A stretch of DNA of 64,000 nt from Streptomyces natalensis ATCC 27448 (GTDB taxonomy: Bacteria > Actinomycetota > Actinomycetes > Streptomycetales > Streptomycetaceae), in contig NZ_JRKI01000029.1 of assembly GCF_000935125.1 (NCBI RefSeq), forward strand, positions 496,001-560,000, in the 5' to 3' direction. Position numbers and translations under genes: made by a program. Below, in pieces: positions 33,742 through 41,631 of this stretch (its first letter is position 1; the number at the start of each line of letters is the position of its first letter). The notes under the pieces were generated by a model. That model searched no databases and was not told the origin of the DNA. It saw nothing but the letters and a program-made list of their open reading frames with translations.

Positions 33742-33926
33742 CACTGTCCCTATCGCATTCGTTCAAAAGTTCTTGTCACTGGGACGCCCAGAGAGACGGG
33801 CCAGCTCAGGCCGAGGTTCCGTATACGACCCAAAGAAACGGCCCAAAGAAGGAGATATCTCGACGGACCGCACGGAGGGTTGTGAATGGATTACCGTCCG
33901 GTGCTCACGACGAGACTTTGGGGCGG

Positions 33927-34583
33927 TTAATCCGTGGCCCCGGGCTTCACCGACGTCACATCGAACTCTCCGCCGCACACCCGCAGCCCGTCGGTACCGG
34001 CGGTCATCGCTTCCTTGGAACCGGGCGGGTAGACGCGGACGAGCTGCGCCGTGGACCAGCACGGCGTGTCCGAGACGCCGTCGTTGACCGTGTGCAGCAC
34101 GGCATGCGCGCTCTGTCCGGGCCGCAGGCGGACGGCGTCGCCCGCGGCGCCCGAGCGGGTGGCGGGCTTGCCGACGGGCGTGCCCTCCTTGAGCGTCAGG
34201 GAGACCCCGGGGAAGCCACGCAGCGAACAGGCCGTCTTGCCCTTGTTGGGGAAGACCAGCGGTATGTGGATGTTGCCCGCGCCGATGTCCGTACGGCCCA
34301 GGCTCACCGACAGGGTGTCGGCGGTACAGCGGTCCGAGGCGGTCATCGCCGAGGTGCGGGCCTGGGCCGCGCTCGGCACCTGGGCCGCGCTCGGGGCCCG
34401 GTCCGCGCTCGGGGCGTTCGCCGCCTTGCCGTGGGGCGCCACTGCCGCGGCGGCCGCGGAGGAGTGGAGCGCGGAGTCCTTTCCGCCGCTCTGGCAGGCG
34501 GAGAGCGTAAGCGCCGTCACGGCGATCAGTGATCCGGCGGCGATCCTGCGGCCGTGCCGGAGGGTCTTGGTGGTGAGCGACAT
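33927..34583 (-). CDS. DUF4232 domain lipoprotein
   Basis: The 218-residue protein has a lipoprotein signal (RIAAGSLIAVTALTLSACQS), an Ala/Ser/Pro linker with short repeats (APSAAQ), and a DUF4232 beta-sandwich: DTLSVSLGR, HIPLVFPNKGKTACSLRGFP (the conserved Cys-Leu-x-Gly-x-Pro motif), GVSLTL, and later CWSTAQLVRVYPPGS. Four Cys residues could form two disulfides. The domain is widespread in actinobacterial secreted proteins and its role is unknown. GGGGGAG lies before the ATG at 34583. It is divergent from the DUF885 gene. Confidence 0.85.
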   Translation of the reverse strand: MSLTTKTLRHGRRIAAGSLIAVTALTLSACQSGGKDSALHSSAAAAAVAPHGKAANAPSADRAPSAAQVPSAAQARTSAMTASDRCTADTLSVSLGRTDIGAGNIHIPLVFPNKGKTACSLRGFPGVSLTLKEGTPVGKPATRSGAAGDAVRLRPGQSAHAVLHTVNDGVSDTPCWSTAQLVRVYPPGSKEAMTAGTDGLRVCGGEFDVTSVKPGATD

Positions 34584-34823
34584 CCGTCTCCCCCTCGTGT
34601 GGTCGTGCGTGCCCCTCCGGGAGGGGGCGTGCACGGTCGATCCGTTGCGCTTCCAGCCTGATCACTGCCGCTGCCGGTCGACTAACGGGGCGGTAACGCC
34701 TCGCTAATGCCGTGTCCGGAAGTGGTGCGCCTATGCCGGGCCCGACCCGGGTATGGTCACGCAGCGTGGCGGGTGGCCGGCGGAACGGATGGCCGGCGCG
34801 CGGACAGCGGAAGGGGCGGGGAC

Positions 34824-36578
34824 ATGGCGGGTGGGGCAGGCGGCGGCACGCGGCCGGGGCAGGAGACGGGGCGGGGCGGGGCGCTGCCGCGTCAGGTCGC
34901 GGAGGAATACGCCGACGCGGTCGTCCGACTCGACCCGATCCTGGGCACGTTCCTCGGCGTACCGGAGAGTGCGGGCGCTCTTCCCGACTTCTCGCCAAAG
35001 GGGCAGGAGGCCACCGCCGAGCTGGCCCGTACCACGCTCGCACGGCTGGCGGGAGCTGAGGCCGAGCCGGGTGCCGACGCCGACGGGGAGCGGCGTTGCG
35101 CGCGGTTGCTGCGTGAGCGGCTGACCGCCGAACTGGCCCTGCACGACGCGGGAGAGGGCCTGCGGCAGGTCAGCAATCTCGCTTCTCCGCTGCACCGGGT
35201 GCGCAAGATCTTCCCGCTCATGCCCACCGGCATCGAGGACGACTGGGCGGCGATCGCCCGGCGGCTGCGGGCGGTGCCCGATGCGATCGACGACTACCGG
35301 GCCGCACTCATCGAGGGGGTGCGACGCGACCTGCCGGCCGGGCCCCGCCAGGTCGACGCCAACATCGACCAGTTGGAGGAGTGGCTGGGGACGGACGGCA
35401 GCTGGTTCGCCGACTTCGTCGCCGCCGGGCCGGACGCCTTGCGCAGCGAGCTGGACGGGGCCGCGGAGGATGCCACGACCGCCGTGGCGGAGCTGCACGA
35501 CTGGTTCCTCAATGTGTACGGCCCCATGGTCGCGGACGCCCCGGATGTGGTGGGCCGTGAGCGGTACGTGCGCTTCGCCCGCGTCCACACCGGCGCGGAT
35601 CTGGACCTGGACGAGGCGTACGCGTACGGCTGGTCCGAGTTCCACCGGCTGCTGGCCGAGATGCGGACCGAGGCGAAGAAGGTCCTGCCGGGGGCCGGTA
35701 CCCCGTGGGAGGCGATGGCATGGCTGGACCGGCACGGCCCGGCCATCGACGGTGTGGAGGAGACCAGGTGCTGGTTGCAGTCCTTGATGGACGAGACCGC
35801 CGAAGCGCTGGACGGCACCCACTTCGATCTGTCCGAGGAGCTCACACGCGTCGAGTCCCGGATCGCCCCGCCCGGCAGCGCCGCCGCGCCGTACTACACC
35901 TCGCCCTCACCGGACTTCTCGCGCCCGGGTCGCACCTGGCTGCCCACGCTGGGCCGGAGCCGCTTCCCCGTCCACGGCCTGGTGTCCACCTGGTACCACG
36001 AGGGCCTGCCCGGTCACCATCTGCAACTGGCCTGGTGGAAACGCTCCGTCGCCGCAGGTGACCTCACCCGCTATCAGACGGCGGTGGGCAAGATCAGCGC
36101 CAATGTCGAGGGCTGGGCGCTGTACGCCGAGCGGCTCATGGACGAGACGGGCTTCCTCTCCGATCCCGGACACCGGCTCGGTTACCTCGACGCGCAGATG
36201 ATGCGTGCCGTACGGGTCATCGTCGACATCGGTATGCACCTGGGGCTCCGGATCCCCCCGGACTCCCCGCGCCACCCCGGCGAGCGGTGGACGCCGGCCC
36301 TGGCGCAGGACTTCCTCGGCCGGTGCTCCGGCCGCCCCTCCGCGTACATCGAGAGCGAGATCATCCGCTACCAGGGCAGGCCCGCCCAGGCCATCGGCTA
36401 CAAGCTGGGCGAACGGGCCTGGCTGCGGGGCCGGGAGGCCGCCCGTATGCGGCAGGGCGCCGACTTCGACCTCAAGCGCTGGCATATGGCGGCGCTGTCC
36501 CTGGGCTCCCTGGGCCTGACGGACCTCGAAGCCGAGCTCGCGGTGCTGAACGGTCAGACTCCCGGCGCGCAGTCGTAG
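34824..36578 (+). CDS. DUF885 family protein, metallopeptidase-like
   Basis: The 584-residue soluble protein matches DUF885: LDPILGTFLGVPESAGALPD at the start, PLMPTGIEDDWAAIARRLRA, and the conserved core STWYHEGLPGHHLQ, where HEGLPGHH resembles a zinc-binding HExxH-like motif. Then come EGWALYAERLMDE, RAVRVIVDIGMHL and a C-terminal Gly-tyr-lys-leu-gly-glu block. Family members are suspected peptidases but few are characterised. ATG 34824 has AAGGGG upstream; the frame is open to 34707 without a ribosome binding site. There is no signal peptide. Its last 25 bases overlap the end of the convergent GT39 gene. Confidence 0.85.
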   Translation: MAGGAGGGTRPGQETGRGGALPRQVAEEYADAVVRLDPILGTFLGVPESAGALPDFSPKGQEATAELARTTLARLAGAEAEPGADADGERRCARLLRERLTAELALHDAGEGLRQVSNLASPLHRVRKIFPLMPTGIEDDWAAIARRLRAVPDAIDDYRAALIEGVRRDLPAGPRQVDANIDQLEEWLGTDGSWFADFVAAGPDALRSELDGAAEDATTAVAELHDWFLNVYGPMVADAPDVVGRERYVRFARVHTGADLDLDEAYAYGWSEFHRLLAEMRTEAKKVLPGAGTPWEAMAWLDRHGPAIDGVEETRCWLQSLMDETAEALDGTHFDLSEELTRVESRIAPPGSAAAPYYTSPSPDFSRPGRTWLPTLGRSRFPVHGLVSTWYHEGLPGHHLQLAWWKRSVAAGDLTRYQTAVGKISANVEGWALYAERLMDETGFLSDPGHRLGYLDAQMMRAVRVIVDIGMHLGLRIPPDSPRHPGERWTPALAQDFLGRCSGRPSAYIESEIIRYQGRPAQAIGYKLGERAWLRGREAARMRQGADFDLKRWHMAALSLGSLGLTDLEAELAVLNGQTPGAQS

Positions 36579-38479
36579 AGCGTGAAGCTGCCGTCCGCGG
36601 CGCGTCCGTAGGCGCGCGGGGGGATGCGGGTGCAGTGCTGCTTCACCCAGGTCACTGCTGGTGTGCGGGGGCGGCGGCTGGTCAGCAGCGCGTAGCGGAG
36701 CTGGTGAGCGGAGACGACGGTGCTCAGCTGCTGCGCGCTCGGGTACGGGGTCAGGCCGGTGAAGCCGCCCATGACCAGCACGGGTTGGGAGGTGGCGCGC
36801 AGCAGCGGCTCGGCACCGTAGGCGGCTTGGGTGGCGAGGAGGTACTTCTCCCCGGAACGGTGTGCGGTGAGGTAGTTCAGCAGAGCGGTGTCCCGCACGG
36901 ACGGGGTGTTCAGGGCGTCGGGCTTGGCCCGGTGCTGGTGGCGCAGGGCGCGGTAGCCGGGTCCCACCGGTCCGGCCAGCGGCGACATCGGGGAGCCGCC
37001 GTAGAGCGGGTCCAGGCAGGAGGCGGCCCAGACGGCCGGGGCGAGCAGTGTGGACGCCAGCCCTGCCGCCAGGGCGCTGTGCAGCGCCCGCCGCGTGCTG
37101 CGCGGCCCCCTGGACCACAGGCCGATGGTCCCGCACACACCGAGCATCAGCACCACCGGCAGCAACCAGGGCGCGAAGCGGGTATGCGGACCGTCGATCA
37201 CCGCGGCCCAGAGTGCGGTCAGCGCGATGGCGGCGGGCAGCGCCGGCCGACGCGGGCCGCCGGCGCGGTACTCCGCCCAGAACAGGGCCGCTCCGCCACC
37301 GGTCAGCGCGGCCACGGCCGGGGCGAGTACGGCGGTGTAGTAGCCGTGGTTACCGTTCGAGGTGCTGAACACCACGACGTGCACCGCCAGCCAGCCGCCC
37401 CACAGCACATACCCCGCGCGCAGCCCGTCGGTGCGCGGCTGCCCCGTACGCCACAACAGGCCCAGCACCAGGGCCAGTACGGCGAGCGGCAGCAGCCAGG
37501 CGATCTGCGGGCCCACGACGTCGTTGACCAGCATGGTCCAGCCGGTGTTGCCGCTGGTGCGGCTGGCGGCGGTGCCGGCTACGGCGCCCAGCGCGTGCGG
37601 ATCGTTGCCGAAGCGGCTCAGCCCGTTGTATCCGAAGGCGAGGGTGAAGGGGTTGTTGTTGGTGGTCCCGTCGATGTAGGGGCGGCTCGCGTCAGGTGTC
37701 GCCCACACCAGCAGCAGCCAGGAGCAGGAGACGAGGAGTGCGGTGGCCCCGGCAGCCAGCAGCCGCCAGGCGCGGTCCAGCCGGGAGCCGGGCGCGGCCA
37801 GTTGGTACACGGCCGCGAAGACCGGCAGGACCAGCCATGCCTGGAGCATCTTGGCCTGGAACGCGAGCCCCACCCATACGCCGCAGACGAGCAGCGGCAG
37901 CAGCCTCCCGGTGCTGACCGCCTTTTGCAGCGACCCCGCGGCGAGGACCAGCAGCAGGACGAGCAGGGTGTCCGGGATGGTGTGCCGGTTCAGTGCGACG
38001 GTGATCGGGGTGAGGGTCAGCGTCAGCGCGGCGAGCAGAGCGGCCAGCGGGCCGGCCCAGGCGCGGACGATCCGGTGCAGCGCCCAGACGGCCAGGACGC
38101 CCTCCAGTGCCTGCGGCAGCGCCGCCGCCCAGTCGTACGGCCCGAAGAGCTTCACGGAGAGGGCCTGCGGCCACAGCGCGCCGGGGATCTTGTCCAGCGT
38201 GATCCAGCCACTGGGGTCCAGCCCGCCGAAGAAGAAGGTATGCCAGTTCGCCGCCATCGACCGTACGACCGCGCCGTAGTAGGGCTGCACTCCGGCATGG
38301 CCGATACCCCAGGTGTACAGCACCGCGGCCAGGGCGAGGATCACCAGCAGGGCCTGCAACTCGCCTCTGTCGAGGGGCGGTTGGGAGGGAGCCGAGGTCC
38401 GCCTGACGCCCATGGATATGAAGCGGAGACGGAAGCGGTGGCGGTCGGCGGAGTCCTGGGTGAGGGGGGTGGTGGCCAT
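36554..38479 (-). CDS. GT39-type membrane glycosyltransferase (ArnT/YkcB-like)
   Basis: The 641-residue protein has about 11-13 membrane helices with the GT-C layout: a first helix (LQALLVILALAAVLYTWGIG), an extracytoplasmic loop bearing acidic residues (FFFGGLDPSGWITLDKIPGA), later helices, and a C-terminal soluble domain (YLLATQAAYGAEPLLRATSQ; YALLTSRR). Such enzymes move a sugar from a polyprenyl-phosphate donor to a lipid, protein or polymer outside the membrane. GAGAGG precedes the ATG. It is the last gene of the minus-strand capsule-like cluster, 78 bases after the NlpC/P60 gene. Donor and acceptor are unknown. Confidence 0.85.
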   Translation of the reverse strand: MATTPLTQDSADRHRFRLRFISMGVRRTSAPSQPPLDRGELQALLVILALAAVLYTWGIGHAGVQPYYGAVVRSMAANWHTFFFGGLDPSGWITLDKIPGALWPQALSVKLFGPYDWAAALPQALEGVLAVWALHRIVRAWAGPLAALLAALTLTLTPITVALNRHTIPDTLLVLLLVLAAGSLQKAVSTGRLLPLLVCGVWVGLAFQAKMLQAWLVLPVFAAVYQLAAPGSRLDRAWRLLAAGATALLVSCSWLLLVWATPDASRPYIDGTTNNNPFTLAFGYNGLSRFGNDPHALGAVAGTAASRTSGNTGWTMLVNDVVGPQIAWLLPLAVLALVLGLLWRTGQPRTDGLRAGYVLWGGWLAVHVVVFSTSNGNHGYYTAVLAPAVAALTGGGAALFWAEYRAGGPRRPALPAAIALTALWAAVIDGPHTRFAPWLLPVVLMLGVCGTIGLWSRGPRSTRRALHSALAAGLASTLLAPAVWAASCLDPLYGGSPMSPLAGPVGPGYRALRHQHRAKPDALNTPSVRDTALLNYLTAHRSGEKYLLATQAAYGAEPLLRATSQPVLVMGGFTGLTPYPSAQQLSTVVSAHQLRYALLTSRRPRTPAVTWVKQHCTRIPPRAYGRAADGSFTLYDCAPGV

Positions 38480-38556
38480 GGCGGGGCCTCTCGGGAGGAG
38501 CGTGAGACGGGGGACGGTCGGCAGGCGTCAGGCGGGCGACGAGGGGGACGGCGGCT

Positions 38557-39609
38557 TCACAGACGGCGGGCCATGCGCAGCCCCTGTGCATAGAAGCCGT
38601 CGCCGTCGAGCGTCGCGCGGCCGGCCAGGTCGCCCATGGTGGGGCCGTTGGCCTTCGAGCGGCTGGAGTAGAACCGCGGATGTCCTTCGGTGTCCGGCCC
38701 CAGGTAGATGCCGCAGTGGTCGATACCGTGCGGTCTGCCGATGTCGATGGCGAAGAAGACCAGGTCCCCGGGTTGCAGCAGGCTGATGTCGGCGGGCGGC
38801 CGGCCGGTGTCGGGGAGCAGCAGCACGCCCGGGGCCCGCGAGGCGATGGCGTAGGCCCGGCGGGGCAGGCCGACCCCCGGCAGGTTGGTGGAGTGCATGG
38901 GGTACCCCATGCGGTAGCCCCACACCAGCCGCATGAAACCGGAGCAGTCCACGTCACCGTAGCGGGCGTGTTCCGGATCCTTACGGGTGCCGTCCGGGAA
39001 GGTCCAGGGGACGCCGAGGTAGTCGTAGAAGTCCGACTTCTCGTCGTGGAAGTGGAACGACGTCGCCGACTCCCCGGGAACGTGCGGTCCGAAGTGGGCC
39101 TTGCCCGCGTAGCGCAGGCCGGATCCGTTACGGCGGTCGGGGGCCCCGTCGCCGTACTGGAAGGCCACGCCGAGGACGTCCGGGCTCCGGTCGGCGAGGG
39201 TCTTGGGGAACCACTCGCGGAACCAGCGCGTGTGCTCCTTGCCCTGCCGCCATCCGTCGGGCATCAGCCGCACCCAGGCGTTGCCGCGCACCACCGCGCT
39301 GGTGGTGCGCGGCTCGCTCCAGGTACGGGTCGGGCCGGTCAGCAGTGCGGTGCGCGCACCGTCGGTGAAGGTGGCCAGCACCCGGCCGTCGGCGGCCCGG
39401 ACCTCGGTACGGTCGGGCGTCCGGCGGCGCTGGAAGTGGTAGCCGCCGGTCGGCGCCGTGAAGTCGTCGTGCGGGTGGCCGTTGTCGGGCTGCTGGAAGT
39501 GGCTGCGTGCATAGGCGCTGACCGCTCCGGCGGCCGCGGCCAGACCGGCGACGCCGGTCAGGACCTGACGGCGGCTGGGGCCACGACGCGGGGGGCGTTC
39601 GGTGCTCAT
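38557..39609 (-). CDS. Secreted NlpC/P60 family peptidase
   Basis: The 350-residue protein has a twin-arginine-like signal (SRRQVLTGVAGLAAAAGAVS) and a C-terminal NlpC/P60 domain: YGDVDCSGFMRLVW (catalytic Cys), LQPGDLVFF, and GIDHCGIYLG (catalytic His). P60 enzymes cut gamma-D-glutamyl bonds in peptidoglycan stem peptides, and relatives hydrolyse poly-gamma-glutamate. Position directly after pgsC suggests a role in release or trimming of the polymer; that is inference. GAGGAGG precedes the ATG. The N-terminal 180 residues hold SH3-like strands (WSEPRTTSAVVRGNAWVRLM). Confidence 0.85.
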   Translation of the reverse strand: MSTERPPRRGPSRRQVLTGVAGLAAAAGAVSAYARSHFQQPDNGHPHDDFTAPTGGYHFQRRRTPDRTEVRAADGRVLATFTDGARTALLTGPTRTWSEPRTTSAVVRGNAWVRLMPDGWRQGKEHTRWFREWFPKTLADRSPDVLGVAFQYGDGAPDRRNGSGLRYAGKAHFGPHVPGESATSFHFHDEKSDFYDYLGVPWTFPDGTRKDPEHARYGDVDCSGFMRLVWGYRMGYPMHSTNLPGVGLPRRAYAIASRAPGVLLLPDTGRPPADISLLQPGDLVFFAIDIGRPHGIDHCGIYLGPDTEGHPRFYSSRSKANGPTMGDLAGRATLDGDGFYAQGLRMARRL

Positions 39610-39642
39610 GGTGACCTCCTCGACGTGCGGGTGGGCGGCGGA

Positions 39643-39730
39643 TGCGGGCGGTGCGGCTCGGTCGGCTGCGGGCGGTGCGGCTCGGTCAGCGTATGTCCCG
39701 CTCGGTCAGGGGACGGTGCGGCTCGGTCAG
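39643..39730. repeat. Short GC-rich direct repeats between pgsC and the P60 gene
   Basis: Copies of TGCGGGCGGTGCGGCTCGGTC (written here as one 21-mer split TGCGGGCGGTG + CGGCTCGGTC) begin at 39643 and 39667, and a partial copy GGACGGTGCGGCTCGGTC at 39711, in the gap downstream of the pgsC stop. No hairpin with a U-run was seen. The copies may be replication slippage or a site affecting transcript read-through. Confidence 0.6.
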
Positions 39731-40209
39731 CCGGTGGGCAGCGCCCCCATCAGGAGCCCGGCCACGAGCACCACATAGGTGCCGAGGGTGACCGCGGTGG
39801 TGGAGATCGCGGTGGCCGCCCATGGCTGGCGTATCAGCTGGTAGGCGATCAGGCCGGGGACGATGAAGCCCAGAGTCTGGGCGGTGTAGAGGAGCGGGAA
39901 CTCGTGCTGGAGCGCGAGCACGACCGTCGTCTGGAGCACCACGGCACACAGCACCACGGCGGCGAACAGCCGCTTCCCGTAGAGGATCACCTGACGCTGA
40001 AGGACCTTGGTCGCGAGGAAGGTGAGCGCCGTGACGCCGATCATCATTCCGGCCCGGCCCACGTCGGTGACGAGGGTCAGCGCCAGCCAGCCGGGGGTGA
40101 TCATGCCACCGGGAGAGAGATTGGTGGTCAGATAGCACACCAGCGAGAAGACCAGGCCGAGGGCGATCCCCAGCGCGGCTGTCTCCGGGGTGACGGTGAC
40201 GGGGATCAT
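39727..40209 (-). CDS. pgsC: Poly-gamma-glutamate biosynthesis protein PgsC/CapC
   Basis: The 160-residue inner-membrane protein has five or so helices and the PgsC pattern: IALGLVFSLVCYLTTNLSPG, GMITPGWLALT, LYGKRLFAAVVLCAV and a C-terminal helix (TTAVTLGTYVVLVAGLLMG). In Bacillus, PgsC works with PgsB (ATP-dependent ligase) and PgsA to polymerise and export poly-gamma-glutamate. The ATG overlaps the pgsB stop (ATGA, 40206-40209), so the two are translationally coupled. Size matches Bacillus PgsC (about 149 residues). Confidence 0.92.
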   Translation of the reverse strand: MIPVTVTPETAALGIALGLVFSLVCYLTTNLSPGGMITPGWLALTLVTDVGRAGMMIGVTALTFLATKVLQRQVILYGKRLFAAVVLCAVVLQTTVVLALQHEFPLLYTAQTLGFIVPGLIAYQLIRQPWAATAISTTAVTLGTYVVLVAGLLMGALPTG

Positions 40210-41618
40210 GACGGCTTCCTTGTCGGGTCGTGCGGGGCGCGCAATTCGTACGTGTCGTGCGAGTCGTAGTGGTCGTGCCGGTCATGCCGGTCGTGGCGGT
40301 CGTGCCGGTCTTGGTGGCCGGCGGATGCGGCGCCGGGGGGGTGCGGGCGGTCGGGCTCCGGGCCGTTCAGCGGGGCCACCCAGCCGTACGGCTCCGGCTC
40401 GGGCGGATGCGCGACGGCGAGCGGTTCGTCGGTCTCGTCCGCGGGCAGTTCGCCGAGGCGCTCCAGGAAGAGTTCGCCCTGGCCGTGGATGTTGCCGATG
40501 GCCACCAGCGAGGAGTCCGGGCCCAGTTCGGCGAGGACCGCGTGGGTCAGCTCGGCCGCGTCGCGCCGGTCGCCGCCCAGGTCCACCACGCGCCCGGAGG
40601 ACCAGGTCGGTGGGATGCCGTCGCGGGCGCTCTTGGTGGGGTGGCCGATCAGCAGGACCGTCTCCGGGTCCAGGTCGGGGACGATCGCGCCCATCTGCCC
40701 GTTGCGTTCCACCCGGTCCGGGCGGCAGTTGATGATGACGTTGAGCGGGCGGCGGATCGCGCCCAGGTCCTCCAGCTGACGGATGTTCATCACCGTCGAC
40801 TCGGGGTCGTTGGCGGCGAAGACATTGGCGAAGCGCAGCCGCTTGCCGTCCGGTGTGCGGTAGCGCTCGACGGAGAGCACACCGGGGTCCGGCGGGGCGT
40901 CCCACATACCGCGCAGTGCGGTGTGCCGGTCCACGCCGAGCAGTTCCGCCACCGCCAGCGCGATGGCGACGTTCTCCTTGAAGGTGAACCAGCTGAACCC
41001 GCGCAGCTCCTCGTCGGTGACCGTCTCCGGATCGACCGCTATCAGCCGGCAACTCCGCTTGTCCGCCTCCTCCTGGAGGATGCCCAGCCGGTCCCGCTCG
41101 GCGGTGACGCAGATCCCGCCGACCGGCATCGACCGGCACAGCGAGCGGGCCACATCGTCCAGCGTGGGCCCCATCTCCTCGAGGTGGTCCTCGCGGACGT
41201 TGCACAGCACGCCGATGGTGGAATGGATCAGCTTCTCCTGGTTGACCTCCTGAAGTGCCGGCATCACCGCCATGCACTCGATCACCAGGGCGTCCGGCCG
41301 GTAGGCCGCCGCGCGCCGGACGATGCCGATCTGTTCCACGACATTGGCGATGCCGAATTTGCGGTACACCGGCTCCTCGGTGGCATCCGGGTGGATGAAC
41401 CGGGCCGCGGTGCCGGTGGTCTTGGCGACGGTGGTCAGACCGCCGCCGCGCAGCGCCCCCGCGCACAGCCGGGTGATGGAACTCTTTCCGCGGATGCCGT
41501 TGACCAGCACCCGGGTGGGGATCTGCGCCAGCGCCGCGTAGTGGCGTCGCTGTTCCAGCACACCGGCCACCAGGAGCACCGTGCAACTCAGCAGCAGCAC
41601 AACATAGAGGAAAAGCAC
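40206..41618 (-). CDS. pgsB: Poly-gamma-glutamate synthase PgsB/CapB
   Basis: This 470-residue ligase-like protein has an N-terminal helix (LFLYVVLLLSCTVLLVAGVL), a Mur-ligase-type P-loop region (VNGIRGKSSITRL), ECMAVMPALQEVNQEK, VREDHLEEMG and GNIHGQGE, all typical of PgsB/CapB, which forms gamma-amide bonds between glutamate units using ATP. I chose GTG 41618 (AAAGGA upstream); an open extension to 41792 lies in the preceding gene's tail. It is longer than Bacillus PgsB (393 residues) because of a C-terminal tail rich in Pro, then Arg-His-Asp repeats (HQDRHDRHDRHDRHDHYD). This tail may bind metal or the anionic polymer; that is inference. Confidence 0.9.
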   Translation of the reverse strand: MLFLYVVLLLSCTVLLVAGVLEQRRHYAALAQIPTRVLVNGIRGKSSITRLCAGALRGGGLTTVAKTTGTAARFIHPDATEEPVYRKFGIANVVEQIGIVRRAAAYRPDALVIECMAVMPALQEVNQEKLIHSTIGVLCNVREDHLEEMGPTLDDVARSLCRSMPVGGICVTAERDRLGILQEEADKRSCRLIAVDPETVTDEELRGFSWFTFKENVAIALAVAELLGVDRHTALRGMWDAPPDPGVLSVERYRTPDGKRLRFANVFAANDPESTVMNIRQLEDLGAIRRPLNVIINCRPDRVERNGQMGAIVPDLDPETVLLIGHPTKSARDGIPPTWSSGRVVDLGGDRRDAAELTHAVLAELGPDSSLVAIGNIHGQGELFLERLGELPADETDEPLAVAHPPEPEPYGWVAPLNGPEPDRPHPPGAASAGHQDRHDRHDRHDRHDHYDSHDTYELRAPHDPTRKPS

Positions 41619-41631
41619 GTCAGTTGATCCT

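Noticed and set aside
36287..38593. A 768-codon plus-strand frame opposite the GT39 gene
   Set aside because: The minus strand encodes a credible polytopic glycosyltransferase. The plus frame is hydrophilic Gln/Gly/Arg-rich sequence without motifs.
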